Part shown: piece after piece, positions 13,251 to 14,026 of the stretch
Position numbering within the stretch: the first letter of the stretch is position 1
Layout: each line of letters starts with the position of its first letter
From: Alloprevotella sp.
Lineage (GTDB): Bacteria > Bacteroidota > Bacteroidia > Bacteroidales > Bacteroidaceae
Assembly: GCA_015259235.1 (NCBI GenBank)
Contig: JABZGM010000043.1
Coordinates: 1-14,026 of the forward strand
Direction of reading: 5' to 3'
DNA length: 14,026 nt
Notes under the pieces: generated by a model
The model's input: the letters and a program-made list of their open reading frames with translations, nothing else
Told to the model about the DNA's origin: nothing
Databases searched by the model: none
Made by a program: the position numbers and the translations under genes

Positions 13251-13655
13251 ATGGGAGCTAGAAAAAGACTCGCCGCTGAAGCTCGCAAAGCGGCTCTCAA
13301 AACCCAGTATTTTGCAAAGTTGAATGATTGTCCTTCGTCTCCCCGCAAAATGCGCTACGTCGTTGACTTGGTGCGCGGCATGGAAGTGAATCGTGCTCTT
13401 GGCACGCTCCGCTTCAGCAAGAAGGCTGCGTCTAACGACGTTGAAAAGCTTCTTCGCTCTGCAATCGCTAACTGGGAACAAAAGAACAATCGCCAGGCTG
13501 AAGAAGGCGAACTCTTCATCACGAAGATTTTCGTTGACGGTGGTGCAACCCTCAAACGTATGCGCCCCGCACCTCAAGGTCGCGGCTATCGCATCCGCAA
13601 GCGTTCTAACCACGTGACTGTGTTCGTGGGCACTAAAGAAGAAACCAACGACTAA
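13251..13655 (+). CDS. rplV: 50S ribosomal protein L22
   Basis: L22 binds 23S rRNA and its beta-hairpin helps form the narrow part of the peptide exit tunnel. The 134 residues contain CPSSPRKMRYVVDLVRGM, the usual N-terminal conserved block, and the tunnel hairpin with TLKRMRPAPQGRGYRIRKRSNH. The N terminus (MGARKRLAAEARKAALKTQYF) begins with the short basic extension found in Bacteroidales. The ATG follows 53 bases without a single G. Confidence 0.97.
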   Translation: MGARKRLAAEARKAALKTQYFAKLNDCPSSPRKMRYVVDLVRGMEVNRALGTLRFSKKAASNDVEKLLRSAIANWEQKNNRQAEEGELFITKIFVDGGATLKRMRPAPQGRGYRIRKRSNHVTVFVGTKEETND

Positions 13656-13667
13656 TTAGAATAAGAA

Positions 13668-14026
13668 ATGGGACAAAAGATTAATCCTATCGCCAACCGA
13701 CTTGGCATCATCCGCGGTTGGGACTCCAACTGGTTCGGTGGTTCTAACTTCGGTGATAGCATTCTCGAAGATAGCAAGATCCGTGAATACCTCGATGCTC
13801 GTTTCAAAAACTACATCGAAAAGCCCGGTCGCAACGCTAGCAAAAAAGAATTTACCAGCGTTTATGAATATGTTTCTCGCATCGTTATCGAACGCACACC
13901 CAAATTGGTGACTATCACCGTGTGCACTAGCCGTCCTGGTATGATCATCGGACAAGGCGGTAAGGATGTAGAACAACTCAAACTTCAACTTCAGAAGATT
14001 ACGAACAAGGATGTTCAAATCAACAT
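13668..14026 (+). CDS. rpsC: 30S ribosomal protein S3, cut off by the window end
   Basis: S3 lies at the mRNA entry of the small subunit. The visible 119 codons begin MGQKINPIANRLGIIRGWDSNWFGG and contain the KH-domain turn GMIIGQGG at residues 91-98. The coding region continues past the window. Residues 46-68, between LDAR and VSRIVIERT, hold 23 residues where Bacteroides S3, as I recall it, has only five (LAKAS), so about 18 residues appear inserted next to the KH domain. The frame stays open and the flanks are intact, so this is not a frameshift. It starts 12 bases after rplV. Confidence 0.95.
   Translation, partial: MGQKINPIANRLGIIRGWDSNWFGGSNFGDSILEDSKIREYLDARFKNYIEKPGRNASKKEFTSVYEYVSRIVIERTPKLVTITVCTSRPGMIIGQGGKDVEQLKLQLQKITNKDVQIN

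Noticed and set aside
1..14026. Mobile elements, CRISPR arrays, defence or biosynthetic clusters
   Set aside because: No transposase, integrase, direct-repeat array or matching gene set was seen; the content is core housekeeping.

Overview
The window looks like chromosomal core DNA from a Bacteroidota member, most likely order Bacteroidales. The evidence is Bacteroidota-type promoters (TAnnTTTG -7 box with TTG about 20 bases upstream), AT-rich translation starts without Shine-Dalgarno sequences, a menaquinone gene (menA), a Bacteroidales-type LptE lipoprotein, and ribosomal proteins closely resembling Bacteroides/Prevotella versions. I cannot name genus or species. I see no insertion sequence, phage, CRISPR, rRNA or tRNA gene.

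Layout. (1) Left edge: a minus-strand promoter firing out of the window, then menA on the minus strand. (2) A divergent pair, menA / tdk (thymidine kinase). (3) A plus-strand group: an unknown exported protein, a radical SAM protein and tilS (tRNA-Ile lysidine synthetase). (4) A monocistronic nucleotidyltransferase gene with its own promoter and a strong terminator. (5) A 383-base hairpin-rich gap between convergent units. (6) A minus-strand cluster, read right to left: a sigma-54-type activator, lptE, a TPR-like protein broken by a one-base frameshift, and secG. (7) A divergent TlpA-like lipoprotein. (8) The S10 ribosomal operon from rplC through rplD, rplW, rplB, rpsS, rplV and a cut-off rpsC, preceded by a strong promoter and a roughly 145-base structured leader.

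How they fit together. The minus cluster joins a regulator to outer-membrane LPS assembly (LptE) and inner-membrane protein export (SecG), so it reads as an envelope-biogenesis operon. The right third is ribosome assembly. The left third is housekeeping: quinone synthesis, thymidine salvage and tRNA modification.

Most worth a second look: rplC heads the operon with no rpsJ before it; its leader carries four consecutive hairpins; RpsC carries about 18 extra residues relative to remembered Bacteroides S3; the TPR gene is interrupted by one missing base; and the activator has GAFTGS instead of GAFTGA. I found no defence system or clearly new multi-gene system, and present this as mostly ordinary core genome with a few specific oddities.
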